DNA of 64,000 nucleotides from Hydractinia symbiolongicarpus (Eukaryota > Cnidaria > Hydrozoa > Anthoathecata > Hydractiniidae): assembly GCF_029227915.1 (NCBI RefSeq), contig NC_079885.1:20037001-20101000 (forward strand), in the 5' to 3' direction. Position 1 is the first letter of the stretch. Each line of letters opens with the position of its first letter. Under the pieces are notes generated by a model. The model was given only the letters and a program-made list of their open reading frames with translations. It had not been told where the DNA came from and did no database searches. Position numbers and translations under genes: made by a program. Shown here piece by piece: positions 8,819 to 19,616 of the stretch.

Positions 8819-9013
8819 ATGAAACTTACTGAAGTTTCCCTATTTACAAGTTGGCTCATTTACTTTCATTTATTTTTAATAGCATATCTGATGATGCCAG
8901 TAAACATGGCTACAAGAGTAACATTACCGTTGATCTTACAGTTAACGTGACATTAGGAATAAGAGGCAGTGATAGCACTCTCTGATTCTTCTGATGGACA
9001 TATTTGTTCATCG

Positions 9014-9087
9014 CTTCCCCGGGTGCGCTTGACCCACCAACCTTTCCGTTAACAGCCGAACGCGCTAACCAATTGCGGCACGAAGAC
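9014..9087 (-). pseudogene. B copy with broken B box
   Basis: C5T, T54G, C61G. Confidence 0.8.
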
Positions 9088-9281
9088 ACGAAACATACTT
9101 AAGTATCCCTATTTATTAGTTAGCTAATTCAATTTCAATGTTTTTAACACCATATCTGACTATGCAGGTAAACGTAGTTTCAAGACTAAAACTACCGTTG
9201 CTTTTACAATTATCGTGACATTAGGAATCATAAGCAGTGGTAGCACTATCTGTTTCATCTGATCGAAGTATTTGTTCATTG

Positions 9282-9338
<57 letters not shown>

Positions 9339-9355
9339 AATTGCGCCACGGAGAC
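9282..9355 (-). tRNA. tRNA-Asn(GTT), consensus A copy
   Basis: Exact consensus. Confidence 0.94.
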
Positions 9356-9550
9356 ATGAAACTTACTGAAGTTTCCCTATTTACAAGTTGGCTCATTTAC
9401 TTTCATTTATTTTTAATAGCACATCTGATGATGCCAGTAAACATGGCTACAAGAGTAAGACTACCGTTGCTCTTACAGTTCACGTGACATTAGGAATAAG
9501 AGGCAGTGATAGCACTCTCTGATTTTTCTAATGGACATACTTGTTCATCG

Positions 9551-9552
9551 CT

Positions 9553-9583
<31 letters not shown>

Positions 9584-9624
9584 CGTTAACAGCCGAAAGC
9601 GCTAACCAATTTCGGCACGGAGAC
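9551..9624 (-). pseudogene. B copy
   Basis: C13A, G26T. Confidence 0.8.
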
Positions 9625-9818
9625 ACGAAACATACTGAAGTATCCCTATTTACTAGTTAGCTAATTCAATTTCAATTTTTCTAACACCACATCTGACTAT
9701 GCAGGTAAACGTAGTTTCAAGACTAAAACTACCGTTGCTTTTACATTTATCGTGACATTAGGAATCATAAGCAGTGGTAGCACTATCTGCTTTATCTGAT
9801 CGAAGTATTTGTTCATTG

Positions 9819-9843
9819 CGTCCACGGGTGGGCTTGAACCACA

Positions 9844-9875
<32 letters not shown>

Positions 9876-9892
9876 AATTGCGCCACGGAGAC
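9819..9892 (-). tRNA. tRNA-Asn(GTT), A copy, recombinant flank
   Basis: G49T, G68T gene joined to the TATATAAAAG-type 5' flank otherwise found at 5552. Confidence 0.72.
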
Positions 9893-10087
9893 ATGAAACT
9901 TACTGAAGTTTCCCTATATAAAAGTTGGCTTATTTACTTTCATTTTATTTTAATAGCACATCTGATGATGCCAGTAAACATGGCTACAAGAGTAACACTA
10001 CCGTTGCTCTTACAAATAACGTGACATTAGGAATAAGAGGCAGTGATAGCACTCTCTGATTCTTCTTATGGACATATTTGTTCATCT

Positions 10088-10161
10088 CTTCCCCGTTTGG
10101 GCTTGAACCACCAACCTTTCCGTTAACAGCCGAACGCGCTCACCAATTGCGGCACGGAGAC
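10088..10161 (-). pseudogene. B copy
   Basis: T20aG, C64A, C65A; keeps C40G, unlike 5821. Confidence 0.78.
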
Positions 10162-10355
10162 ACGAAACATACTGAAATATCCCTATTTACTAGTTAGCTA
10201 ATTCAATTTCAATGTTTTTAACACCACATCTGACTATGCAGGTAAACGTAGTTTCAAGACTAAAACTACCGTTGCTTTCACAATTATCGTGACATTAGGA
10301 ATCATAAGCAGTTGTAGCACTATCTGTTTCATCTGATCTAAGTATTTCATCATTG

Positions 10356-10363
10356 CGTCCCCT

Positions 10364-10412
<49 letters not shown>

Positions 10413-10429
10413 AATTGCGCCACGGAGAC
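10356..10429 (-). tRNA. tRNA-Asn(GTT), A copy
   Basis: C66A; block-II partner of 6089. Confidence 0.8.
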
Positions 10430-10624
10430 ATGAAACTTACTGAAGTTTCCCTATTTACAAGTTGGCTCATTTACTTTCATTTATTTTTAAAAGCACATCT
10501 GATGATGCCAGTAAACATGGCTACAAGATTAACACTACCGTTGCTCTTACAGTTAACGTGACATTAGGAATAAGAGGCAGTGATAGCACTCTCTAATTCT
10601 TCTGATGGACATATTTGTTCATCG

Positions 10625-10626
10625 CC

Positions 10627-10657
<31 letters not shown>

Positions 10658-10698
10658 CGTTAACAGCCGAACGCGCTGACCAATTGCGGCACTAAGAC
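10625..10698 (-). pseudogene. B copy
   Basis: Partner of 6358. Confidence 0.8.
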
Positions 10699-10892
10699 AC
10701 GAAACATACCGAAGTATCCCTATTTACTAGTTAGCTAATTCAATTTCAATGTTTTTAACAGCACATCTGACTATGCAGGTAAACGTAGTTTCAAGACTAA
10801 AACTACTGTTGCTTTTACAATTATCGTGACATTGGGAATCATAAGCGGTGGTAGCACTAACTGTTTCATCTGATCGAAGTAGTTGTTCATTG

Positions 10893-10966
10893 CGTCCCCG
10901 GGTGGGCTTGAACCGCCAACCTTTCGTTTAACAGCCGAACGCGCTAACCAATTGCGCCACGGAGAC
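10893..10966 (-). tRNA. tRNA-Asn(GTT), A copy, doubtful
   Basis: C39A, T51C; its 5' flank is of the C32A-dimer type (ACAACGTTAAC), which shows the recombination that lost that dimer. Confidence 0.74.
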
Positions 10967-11161
10967 ATGAAACTTACTGAAGTTTCCCTATTTACAAGTT
11001 GGCTCATTTACTTTCATTTATTTTTAATAGCACATCTGATGATGCCAGTAAACATGGCTACAACGTTAACACTACCGTTGCTCTTACAGTTAACGTGACA
11101 TTAGGAATAAGAGGCACTGATAGCACTCTCTGATTTTTCTGATGGACATACTTGTTCATCG

Positions 11162-11235
11162 CTTTCCTGGGTGGGCTTGAACCACCAACCTTTCCGTTAA
11201 CAGCCGAACGCGCAAACCAATTGCGGCACGGAGAC
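11162..11235 (-). pseudogene. B copy
   Basis: A21T, G67A, G70A. Confidence 0.8.
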
Positions 11236-11429
11236 ACGAAACATACTGAAGTATCCCTATTTACTAGTTAGCTAATTCAATTTCAATGTTTTTAACACCA
11301 CATCTTACTATGCAGGTAAACGTAGTTTCAAGACTAAAACTACCGTTGCTTTTACAATTATCGTGACATTAGGAATCATAAGCAGTGGTAGCACTATCTG
11401 TTTCATCTGATCGAAGTATTTGTTCATTG

Positions 11430-11503
11430 CGTCCCCGGATGGGCTTGAACCACCAACCTTTCGGTCAACAGCCGAACGCGCTAACCAATTGCTCCACGGA
11501 GAC
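11430..11503 (-). tRNA. tRNA-Asn(GTT), A copy
   Basis: C11A, A37G, C64T, as at 7673. Confidence 0.75.
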
Positions 11504-11698
11504 ATGGAAATTACTGAAGTTTCCCTATTTAAAAGTTGGCTTATTTACTTTCATTTATTTTTAATAGCACATCTGATGATGCCAGTAAACATGGCTACAA
11601 GAGTAACACTACCGTTGCTCTTACAAATAACGTGACATTAGGAATAAGAGGCAGTGATAGCACTCTCTGATTCTTCTGATAGACATATTTGTTCATCG

Positions 11699-11771
11699 CT
11701 TCCCCGTTTGGGCTTAAACCACCAACCTTTCCGTTAACAGCCGAACGCATTACCAATTGCGGCACGGAGAC
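11699..11771 (-). pseudogene. B copy
   Basis: 73 nt; partner of 2064. Confidence 0.78.
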
Positions 11772-11965
11772 ACGAAACATACTGAAATATCCCTATTTAC
11801 TAGTTAGCTAATTCAATTTCAATGTTTTTAACACCACATCTGACTATGCAGGTAAACGTAGTTTCAAGACTAAAACTACCGTTGCTTTTACAATTATCGT
11901 GACATTAGGAATCATAAGCAGTTGTAGCACTATCTGTTTCATCTGATTGAAGTATTTGTTCATTG

Positions 11966-12022
<57 letters not shown>

Positions 12023-12039
12023 AATTGCGCCACGGAGAC
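11966..12039 (-). tRNA. tRNA-Asn(GTT), consensus A copy
   Basis: Exact consensus; block-III partner of 2331. Confidence 0.94.
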
Positions 12040-12234
12040 ATGAAACTTACTGAAGTTTCCCTATTTACAAGTTGGCTCATTTACTTTTATTTATTTTTAA
12101 TAGCACATCTGATGATGCCAGTAAACATGACTACAAGAGTAACACTACCGTTGCTCTTACAGTTAACGTGACATTAGGAATTAGAGGCAGTGATAGCACT
12201 CTCTGATTTTTCTAATGGACATACTTGTTCATCG

Positions 12235-12236
12235 CT

Positions 12237-12267
<31 letters not shown>

Positions 12268-12308
12268 CGTTAACAGCCGAACGCGCTAACCAATTGCGGC
12301 ACGAAGAC
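12235..12308 (-). pseudogene. B copy
   Basis: Identical type to 2600 (C5T only). Confidence 0.82.
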
Positions 12309-12501
12309 ACGAAACATACTGAAGTATCCCTATTTACTAGTTAGCTAATTCAATTTCAATGTTTTTAACACCACATCTGACTATGCAGTAAACGTAGTTT
12401 CAAGACTAAAACTACCGTTGCTTTTACAATTGTCGTGATATTAGGAAGCATAAGTAGTGGTAGCACTATTTGTTTCATCTGATCGAAGTGTTTGTTCATT
12501 G

Positions 12502-12514
12502 CGTCCCCGGGTGA

Positions 12515-12558
<44 letters not shown>

Positions 12559-12575
12559 AATTGCGCCACGGAGAC
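12502..12575 (-). tRNA. tRNA-Asn(GTT), A copy
   Basis: C61T. Confidence 0.8.
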
Positions 12576-12770
12576 ATGAGACTTACTGAAGTTTCCCTAT
12601 TTGCAAGTTGGCTCATTTACTTTCGTTTATTCTTAATAGCACATCTGATGATGCCAGTAAACATGGTTACAACAGTAACACTACCGTTGCTCTTACAGTT
12701 AACGTGACATTAGGAATAAGAGGCAGTGATAGCACTCTCTGATTTTTCTGATGGACATACTTGTTCATCG

Positions 12771-12772
12771 CT

Positions 12773-12803
<31 letters not shown>

Positions 12804-12844
12804 CGTTAACAGCCGAAAGCGCTAATCAATTTCGGCACGGAGAC
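12771..12844 (-). pseudogene. B copy
   Basis: C13A, G19A, G26T. Confidence 0.8.
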
Positions 12845-13038
12845 GCGAAACATACTGAAGTATCCCTATTTACTAGTTAGCTAATTCAATTTCAATTTTT
12901 CTAACACCACATCTGACTATGCAGGTAAACGTAGTTTCAAGACTAAAACTACCGTTGCTTTTACATTTATCGTGACATTAGGAATCATAAGCAGTGGTAG
13001 CACTATCTGCTTTATCTGATCGAAGTATTTGTTCATTG

Positions 13039-13063
13039 CGTCCACGGGTGGGCTTGAACCACA

Positions 13064-13095
<32 letters not shown>

Positions 13096-13112
13096 AATTG
13101 CGCCACGGAGAC
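13039..13112 (-). tRNA. tRNA-Asn(GTT), A copy, doubtful
   Basis: G49T, G68T. Confidence 0.72.
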
Positions 13113-13307
13113 ATGAAACTTACTGAAGTTTCCCTATTTACAAGTTGGCTCATTTACTTTCATTTATTTTTAATAGCATATCTGATGATGCCAGTAAACA
13201 TGGCTACAAGAGTAACATTACCGTTGATCTTACAGTTAACGTGACATTAGGAATAAGAGGCAGTGATAGCACTCTCTGATTCTTCTGATGGACATATTTG
13301 TTCATCG

Positions 13308-13381
13308 CTTCCCCGGGTGCGCTTGACCCACCAACCTTTCCGTTAACAGCCGAACGCGCTAACCAATTGCGGCACGAAGAC
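13308..13381 (-). pseudogene. B copy with broken B box
   Basis: C5T, T54G, C61G. Confidence 0.8.
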
Positions 13382-13575
13382 ACGAAACATACTTAAGTAT
13401 CCCTATTTATTAGTTAGCTAATTCAATTTCAATGTTTTTAACACCATATCTGACTATGCAGGTAAACGTAGTTTCAAGACTAAAACTACCGTTGCTTTTA
13501 CAATTATCGTGACATTAGGAATCATAAGCAGTGGTAGCACTATCTGTTTCATCTGATCGAAGTATTTGTTCATTG

Positions 13576-13632
<57 letters not shown>

Positions 13633-13649
13633 AATTGCGCCACGGAGAC
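13576..13649 (-). tRNA. tRNA-Asn(GTT), consensus A copy
   Basis: Exact consensus. Confidence 0.94.
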
Positions 13650-13844
13650 ATGAAACTTACTGAAGTTTCCCTATTTACAAGTTGGCTCATTTACTTTCAT
13701 TTATTTTTAATAGCACATCTGATGATGCCAGTAAACATGGCTACAAGAGTAAGACTACCGTTGCTCTTACAGTTCACGTGACATTAGGAATAAGAGGCAG
13801 TGATAGCACTCTCTGATTTTTCTAATGGACATACTTGTTCATCG

Positions 13845-13846
13845 CT

Positions 13847-13877
<31 letters not shown>

Positions 13878-13918
13878 CGTTAACAGCCGAAAGCGCTAAC
13901 CAATTTCGGCACGGAGAC
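13845..13918 (-). pseudogene. B copy
   Basis: C13A, G26T. Confidence 0.8.
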
Positions 13919-14112
13919 ACGAAACATACTGAAGTATCCCTATTTACTAGTTAGCTAATTCAATTTCAATTTTTCTAACACCACATCTGACTATGCAGGT
14001 AAACGTAGTTTCAAGACTAAAACTACCGTTGCTTTTACATTTATCGTGACATTAGGAATCATAAGCAGTGGTAGCACTATCTGCTTTATCTGATCGAAGT
14101 ATTTGTTCATTG

Positions 14113-14137
14113 CGTCCACGGGTGGGCTTGAACCACA

Positions 14138-14169
<32 letters not shown>

Positions 14170-14186
14170 AATTGCGCCACGGAGAC
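14113..14186 (-). tRNA. tRNA-Asn(GTT), A copy, doubtful
   Basis: G49T, G68T. Confidence 0.72.
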
Positions 14187-14381
14187 ATGAAACTTACTGA
14201 AGTTTCCCTATTTACAAGTTGGCTCATTTACTTTCATTTATTTTTAATAGCATATCTGATGATGCCAGTAAACATGGCTACAAGAGTAACATTACCGTTG
14301 ATCTTACAGTTAACGTGACATTAGGAATAAGAGGCAGTGATAGCACTCTCTGATTCTTCTGATGGACATATTTGTTCATCG

Positions 14382-14455
14382 CTTCCCCGGGTGCGCTTGA
14401 CCCACCAACCTTTCCGTTAACAGCCGAACGCGCTAACCAATTGCGGCACGAAGAC
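14382..14455 (-). pseudogene. B copy with broken B box
   Basis: C5T, T54G, C61G. Confidence 0.8.
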
Positions 14456-14649
14456 ACGAAACATACTTAAGTATCCCTATTTATTAGTTAGCTAATTCAA
14501 TTTCAATGTTTTTAACACCATATCTGACTATGCAGGTAAACGTAGTTTCAAGACTAAAACTACCGTTGCTTTTACAATTATCGTGACATTAGGAATCATA
14601 AGCAGTGGTAGCACTATCTGTTTCATCTGATCGAAGTATTTGTTCATTG

Positions 14650-14706
<57 letters not shown>

Positions 14707-14723
14707 AATTGCGCCACGGAGAC
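14650..14723 (-). tRNA. tRNA-Asn(GTT), consensus A copy
   Basis: Exact consensus. Confidence 0.94.
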
Positions 14724-14918
14724 ATGAAACTTACTGAAGTTTCCCTATTTACAAGTTGGCTCATTTACTTTCATTTATTTTTAATAGCACATCTGATGAT
14801 GCCAGTAAACATGGCTACAAGAGTAAGACTACCGTTGCTCTTACAGTTCACGTGACATTAGGAATAAGAGGCAGTGATAGCACTCTCTGATTTTTCTAAT
14901 GGACATACTTGTTCATCG

Positions 14919-14920
14919 CT

Positions 14921-14951
<31 letters not shown>

Positions 14952-14992
14952 CGTTAACAGCCGAAAGCGCTAACCAATTTCGGCACGGAGAC
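14919..14992 (-). pseudogene. B copy
   Basis: C13A, G26T. Confidence 0.8.
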
Positions 14993-15186
14993 ACGAAACA
15001 TACTGAAGTATCCCTATTTACTAGTTAGCTCATTCAATTTCAATGTTTCTAACACCACATCTGACTATGCAGGTAAACGTAGTTTCAAGACTGAAACTAC
15101 CGTTGCTTTTACAATTATCGTGACATTAGGAATCATAAGCAGTGGTAGCACTATCTGCTTGATCTGATCGAAGTATTTGTTCATTG

Positions 15187-15196
15187 CGTCACCGGA

Positions 15197-15243
<47 letters not shown>

Positions 15244-15260
15244 AATTGTGCCACGGAGAC
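15187..15260 (-). tRNA. tRNA-Asn(GTT), A copy, doubtful
   Basis: G12A (A-C clash in the D stem), C64T, and G69T which makes T4-T69. Confidence 0.72.
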
Positions 15261-15455
15261 ATGAAACTTACTGAAGTTTCCCTATTTACAAGTTGGCTCA
15301 TTTACTTTCGTTTATTTTTAATAGCACAACTGATGATGCCAGTAAACATGGTTACAACAGTAACACTCCTGTTGCTCTTACAGTTAACGTGACATTAGGA
15401 ATAAGAGGCAGTGATAGCACTCTCTGATTTTTTTGATGGACATACTTGTTCATCG

Positions 15456-15457
15456 CT

Positions 15458-15488
<31 letters not shown>

Positions 15489-15529
15489 CGTTAACAGCCG
15501 AAAGCGCTAACCAATTTCGGCACGTAGAC
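15456..15529 (-). pseudogene. B copy
   Basis: C5A, C13A, G26T. Confidence 0.8.
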
Positions 15530-15723
15530 GCGAAACATACTGAAGTATCCCTATTTACTAGTTAGCTAATTCAATTTCAATGTTTCTAACACCATATCTG
15601 ACTATGCAGGTAAACGTAGTTTCAAGACTGAAACTACCGTTGCTTTTACAATTATCGTGACATTAGGAATCATAAGCAGTGGTAGCACTATCTGCTTTAT
15701 CTGATCGAAGTATTTGTTCATTG

Positions 15724-15733
15724 CGTCACCGGA

Positions 15734-15780
<47 letters not shown>

Positions 15781-15797
15781 AATTTCGGCACGTAGAC
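15724..15797 (-). pseudogene. A/B hybrid tRNA-Asn copy
   Basis: The 3' half is A type (C64T, G69T) and the 5' half B type (G10C, C13A, C5A, followed by a B-type flank). The crossover lies inside the tRNA sequence and removed half a dimer: the next lower B copy is 268 bp away. Confidence 0.82.
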
Positions 15798-15991
15798 GCG
15801 AAACATACTGAAGTATCCCTATTTACTAGTTAGCTAATTCAATTTCAATGTTTCTAACACCATATCTGACTATGCAGGTAAACGTAGTTTCAAGACTGAA
15901 ACTACCGTTGCCTTTACAATTATCGTGACATTAGGAATCATAAGCAGTGGTAGCACTATCTGCTTTATCTGATCGAAGTATTTGTTCATTG

Positions 15992-16087
15992 CGTCACCGG
16001 ATGGGCTTGAACCACCAACCTTTCGGTTAGCAGCTGAACGCGCTAACCAAAGCAGCCGAACGCGCTAACCAATTGCGCCACGGAGAC
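15992..16087 (-). pseudogene. A copy with 22-bp internal duplication
   Basis: 96 nt instead of 74. The segment from the anticodon loop into the D loop is present twice in tandem (22 bp each). The copy next to the 3' half reads GCT at the anticodon position, with changes in the stem too. It cannot fold as a normal tRNA. Confidence 0.85.
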
Positions 16088-16282
16088 ATGAAACTTACTG
16101 AAGTTTCCCTATTTACAAGTTGGCTCATTTACTTTCGTTTATTTTTAATAGCACAACTGATGATGCCAGTAAACATGGTTACAACAGTAACACTCCTGTT
16201 GCTCTTACAGTTAACGTGACATTAGGAATAAGAGGCAGTGATAGCACTCTCTGATTTTTCTGATGGACATACTTGTTCATCG

Positions 16283-16356
16283 CTTCCCCGGGTGGGCTTG
16301 AACCACCAAACATTCCGTTAACAGCCGAACGCGACAACTAATTGCGCTACGGAGAC
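16283..16356 (-). pseudogene. B copy with restored D stem
   Basis: G9A and D-arm rearrangement (GCGACAACTAATTGCGCTAC on the plus strand); position 10 is G again, but the opposite strand is changed. Confidence 0.75.
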
Positions 16357-16550
16357 GCGAAACTTACTGAAGTATCCCTATTCATTAGTAGGCTAATTCA
16401 ATTTCAGTGTTCTTAACAGCACATCTGACTATGCAGGTAAACGTAGTTTCAAGACTAAAACTACCGTTGCTGCTACAATTATCGTGACATTAGGAATCAG
16501 AAGCAGTAGTAGCACTATCTGTTTCATCTGATCGAAGTATTTGTTCATTG

Positions 16551-16624
16551 CGTCCCCGGGTGGGCTTAAACCACCAAGCTTTCGGTTAACAGCCGAACGC
16601 GCTAACCAATTGCGCCAGGGAGTC
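16551..16624 (-). tRNA. tRNA-Asn(GTT), A copy, doubtful
   Basis: T2A and G7C break two acceptor pairs; G46C and C56T alter the core and B box. Confidence 0.6.
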
Positions 16625-16819
16625 ATGAAACTTACTGAAGTTTCCCTATTTACAAGTTGGCTAATTTACTTTCATTTATTTTTAATAGAACATCTGATGA
16701 TGCCAGTAAACATGGCTACAAGAGTAACACTACCGTTGCTTTTACAGTTAACGTGACATTAGGAATAAGAGGCAGTGATAGCACTCTCTGATTCTTCTGA
16801 TGGACATATTTGTTCATCG

Positions 16820-16821
16820 CT

Positions 16822-16852
<31 letters not shown>

Positions 16853-16893
16853 AGTTAACAGGCGAACGCGCTAATTAATTGCGGCACGGAGAC
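16820..16893 (-). pseudogene. B copy
   Basis: G31C, C40T, and D-loop changes (GCTAATTAATT). Confidence 0.78.
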
Positions 16894-17087
16894 ACGAAAC
16901 ATACTGAAGTATCCCTATTTATTAGTTAGCTAATTCAATTTCAATGTTTTTAAAACCACATCTGACTATGCAGGTAAACGTAGTATCAACACTAAAACAA
17001 CTGTTGCTTTTACAATTATCGTGACATTAGGAATCATAAGCAGTAGTAGTACTATCTGTTTCATCTGATCAAAGAATTTGTTCTTTG

Positions 17088-17120
<33 letters not shown>

Positions 17121-17161
17121 CGTTCACAGCCGAACGCGCTAACCAATTGCGCCACGGAGAC
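17088..17161 (-). tRNA. A copy with anticodon GTG, doubtful
   Basis: T36G changes the anticodon to GTG (a histidine anticodon) in an Asn body. C40G, a B-type change, breaks the anticodon stem. The acceptor, D and T arms are intact. Confidence 0.65.
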
Positions 17162-17355
17162 ATGAATTTACTGAAGTTTCCCTATTTACAAGTTGGCTCA
17201 TTTACTTTCATTTATTTTTAATAGCACATCGGATGATGCAAGTAGACATGGCTACAAGTGTAACACTACCGTTGCTCTTACAGTTAACGTGACTTTTGGA
17301 ATAAGAGGCAGTGATAGCACTCTCTGATTCTTCTGATGGACATATTTGTTCATTG

Positions 17356-17390
<35 letters not shown>

Positions 17391-17429
17391 ATAACAGCCG
17401 AACGCGCTAACCAATTGCGCCACGGAGAC
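17356..17429 (-). tRNA. tRNA-Asn(GTT), A copy
   Basis: A38T in the anticodon loop. It sits only 268 bp from the preceding A copy, in a slot where a B copy would be expected. Confidence 0.8.
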
Positions 17430-17623
17430 ATGAATTTACTGAAGTTTCCCTATTTACAAGTTGGCTCATTTACTTTCACTTATTTTTAATAGCACATCTG
17501 ATGATGCCAGTAGACATGGCTACAAGTGTAACAGTACCGTTGCTCTTACAGTTAACGTGACTTTAGGAATAAGAGGCAGTGATAGCACTCTCTGATTCTT
17601 CTGATGGACATATTTGTTCATCG

Positions 17624-17697
17624 CTTCCCCGGGTGGGTTTGAACCACCAACCTTTCCGTTATCAGCCGAACGCGCTAACCAATTGCGGCACGGAGAC
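17624..17697 (-). pseudogene. B copy with anticodon GAT
   Basis: T35A gives an isoleucine-type anticodon in a degenerate body; G59A. Confidence 0.75.
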
Positions 17698-17891
17698 ACG
17701 AAACATACTAAAGTATCCCTATTTACTAGTTACCTAATTCAATTTCAATGTTTTTAACACCACATCTGACTATGCAGGTAAACGTAGTTTCAAGACTAAA
17801 ACTACCGTTGCTTTTACAATTATCGTGACATTAGGAATCATATGCAGTGGTGGCACTATCTGTTTCATCTGATCGAAGTATTTGTTTATTG

Positions 17892-17965
17892 AGTCCCCGG
17901 GTGGGCTTGAACCAACAACCTTTCGTTTAACAGCCGAACGCGCTAACCAATTGCGCCACAGAGAC
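17892..17965 (-). tRNA. tRNA-Asn(GTT), A copy, doubtful
   Basis: C6T (wobble), C39A, G50T and discriminator G73T. Confidence 0.65.
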
Positions 17966-18160
17966 ATGAAACTTACTGAAGTTTCCCTATTTACAAGTTG
18001 GCTCATTTACTTTCATTTATTTTTAATAGAACATCTGATGATGCCAGTAAACATGGCTACAAAAGTAACACTACCGTTGCTTTTACAGTTAACATGACAT
18101 TAGGAAAAAGAGGCAGTGATAGCACTCTCTGATTCTTCTGATGGACATATTTGTTCAACG

Positions 18161-18234
18161 CTTCCCCGGGTGGGCTTGAACCACCAACGTTTCAGTTACC
18201 AGGCGAACGCGCTAACCAATTGCGGCACGGAGAC
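18161..18234 (-). pseudogene. B copy with anticodon GGT
   Basis: T35G gives a threonine-type anticodon; G31C and C40T in the stem. Confidence 0.75.
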
Positions 18235-18427
18235 ACGAAACATACTGAAGTATCCCTATTTACTAGTTAGCTAATTCAATTTCAATGTTTTTAACACAAC
18301 ATCTGACTATGCAGTAAACGTAGTTTCAAGACTAAAACTACTGTTGCTTTTACAATTATAGTGAAATTAGGAATCATAAACAGTGGTAGCACTATCTGTT
18401 TCATCTGATCGAAGTGTTTGTTCATTG

Positions 18428-18501
18428 CGTCCCCGGGTGGGCTTGAACCACCAACCTCTCGGTTAACATCCGAACGCGCTAACCAATTGCGCCACGGAGA
18501 C
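18428..18501 (-). tRNA. tRNA-Asn(GTT), A copy
   Basis: C32A and A43G (wobble). Confidence 0.82.
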
Positions 18502-18696
18502 ATGAAACTTACTGAAGTTTCCCTATTTACAAGTTGGCTCATTTACTTTCATTTATTTTTAATAGCACATCTGATGATGCCAGTAGACATGGCTACAAGT
18601 GTAACACTACCGTTGCTCTTACAGTTAACGTGACTTTAGGAATAAGAGGCAGTGAAAGCACTCTCTGATTCTTCTGATGGACATATTTGTTCATCG

Positions 18697-18770
18697 CTTC
18701 CCCGGGTGGGTTTGAACCACCAACCTTTCCGTTAACAGCCGAACGCGCTAACCAATTGCGGCACGGAGAC
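18697..18770 (-). pseudogene. B copy
   Basis: G59A. Confidence 0.8.
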
Positions 18771-19006
18771 ACGAAACATACTAAAGTATCCCTATTTACT
18801 AGTTACCTAATTCAATTTCAATGTTTTTAACACCACATCTGACTATGCAGGTAAACGTAGTTTCAAGACTAAAACTACCGTTGCTTTTACAATTAAACAT
18901 GGCTACAAAAGTAACACTACCGTTGCTTTTACAGTTAACATGACATTAGGAAAAAGAGGCAGTGATAGCACTCTCTGATTCTTCTGATGGACATATTTGT
19001 TCAACG

Positions 19007-19080
19007 CTTCCCCGGGTGGGCTTGAACCACCAACGTTTCAGTTACCAGGCGAACGCGCTAACCAATTGCGGCACGGAGAC
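19007..19080 (-). pseudogene. B copy with anticodon GGT
   Basis: 846-bp duplicate of 18161. Confidence 0.75.
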
Positions 19081-19273
19081 ACGAAACATACTGAAGTATC
19101 CCTATTTACTAGTTAGCTAATTCAATTTCAATGTTTTTAACACAACATCTGACTATGCAGTAAACGTAGTTTCAAGACTAAAACTACTGTTGCTTTTACA
19201 ATTATAGTGAAATTAGGAATCATAAACAGTGGTAGCACTATCTGTTTCATCTGATCGAAGTGTTTGTTCATTG

Positions 19274-19347
19274 CGTCCCCGGGTGGGCTTGAACCACCAA
19301 CCTCTCGGTTAACATCCGAACGCGCTAACCAATTGCGCCACGGAGAC
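19274..19347 (-). tRNA. tRNA-Asn(GTT), A copy
   Basis: C32A, A43G; the 846-bp duplicate of 18428. Confidence 0.82.
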
Positions 19348-19542
19348 ATGAAACTTACTGAAGTTTCCCTATTTACAAGTTGGCTCATTTACTTTCATTT
19401 ATTTTTAATAGCACATCTGATGATGCCAGTAGACATGGCTACAAGTGTAACACTACCGTTGCTCTTACAGTTAACGTGACTTTAGGAATAAGAGGCAGTG
19501 AAAGCACTCTCTGATTCTTCTGATGGACATATTTGTTCATCG

Positions 19543-19616
19543 CTTCCCCGGGTGGGTTTGAACCACCAACCTTTCCGTTAACAGCCGAACGCGCTAACCA
19601 ATTGCGGCACGGAGAC
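19543..19616 (-). pseudogene. B copy
   Basis: G59A; duplicate of 18697. Confidence 0.8.

Larger units (their letters stand above)
6626..10892 (-). repeat. Higher-order block, copy II (8 dimers)
   Basis: Same variant order as the preceding block, but missing one C32A dimer, the consensus dimer after A37G, and one two-dimer step. The copy at 9819-9892 joins a G49T/G68T gene to the 5' flank of the G12C/G31C dimer, which marks the crossover. Confidence 0.8.
10893..15186 (-). repeat. Higher-order block, copy III (8 dimers)
   Basis: Third occurrence of the same order. It lacks the C32A dimer, and the C66A dimer is replaced by the diverged G12A/C64T/G69T dimer that starts the disordered region. 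Confidence 0.75.

Noticed and set aside
17208-17423. A different minus-strand frame rich in Cys and Trp (also near 48352, 60382 and 62530)
   Set aside because: It is another frame through the same tRNA body, opened by local base changes.
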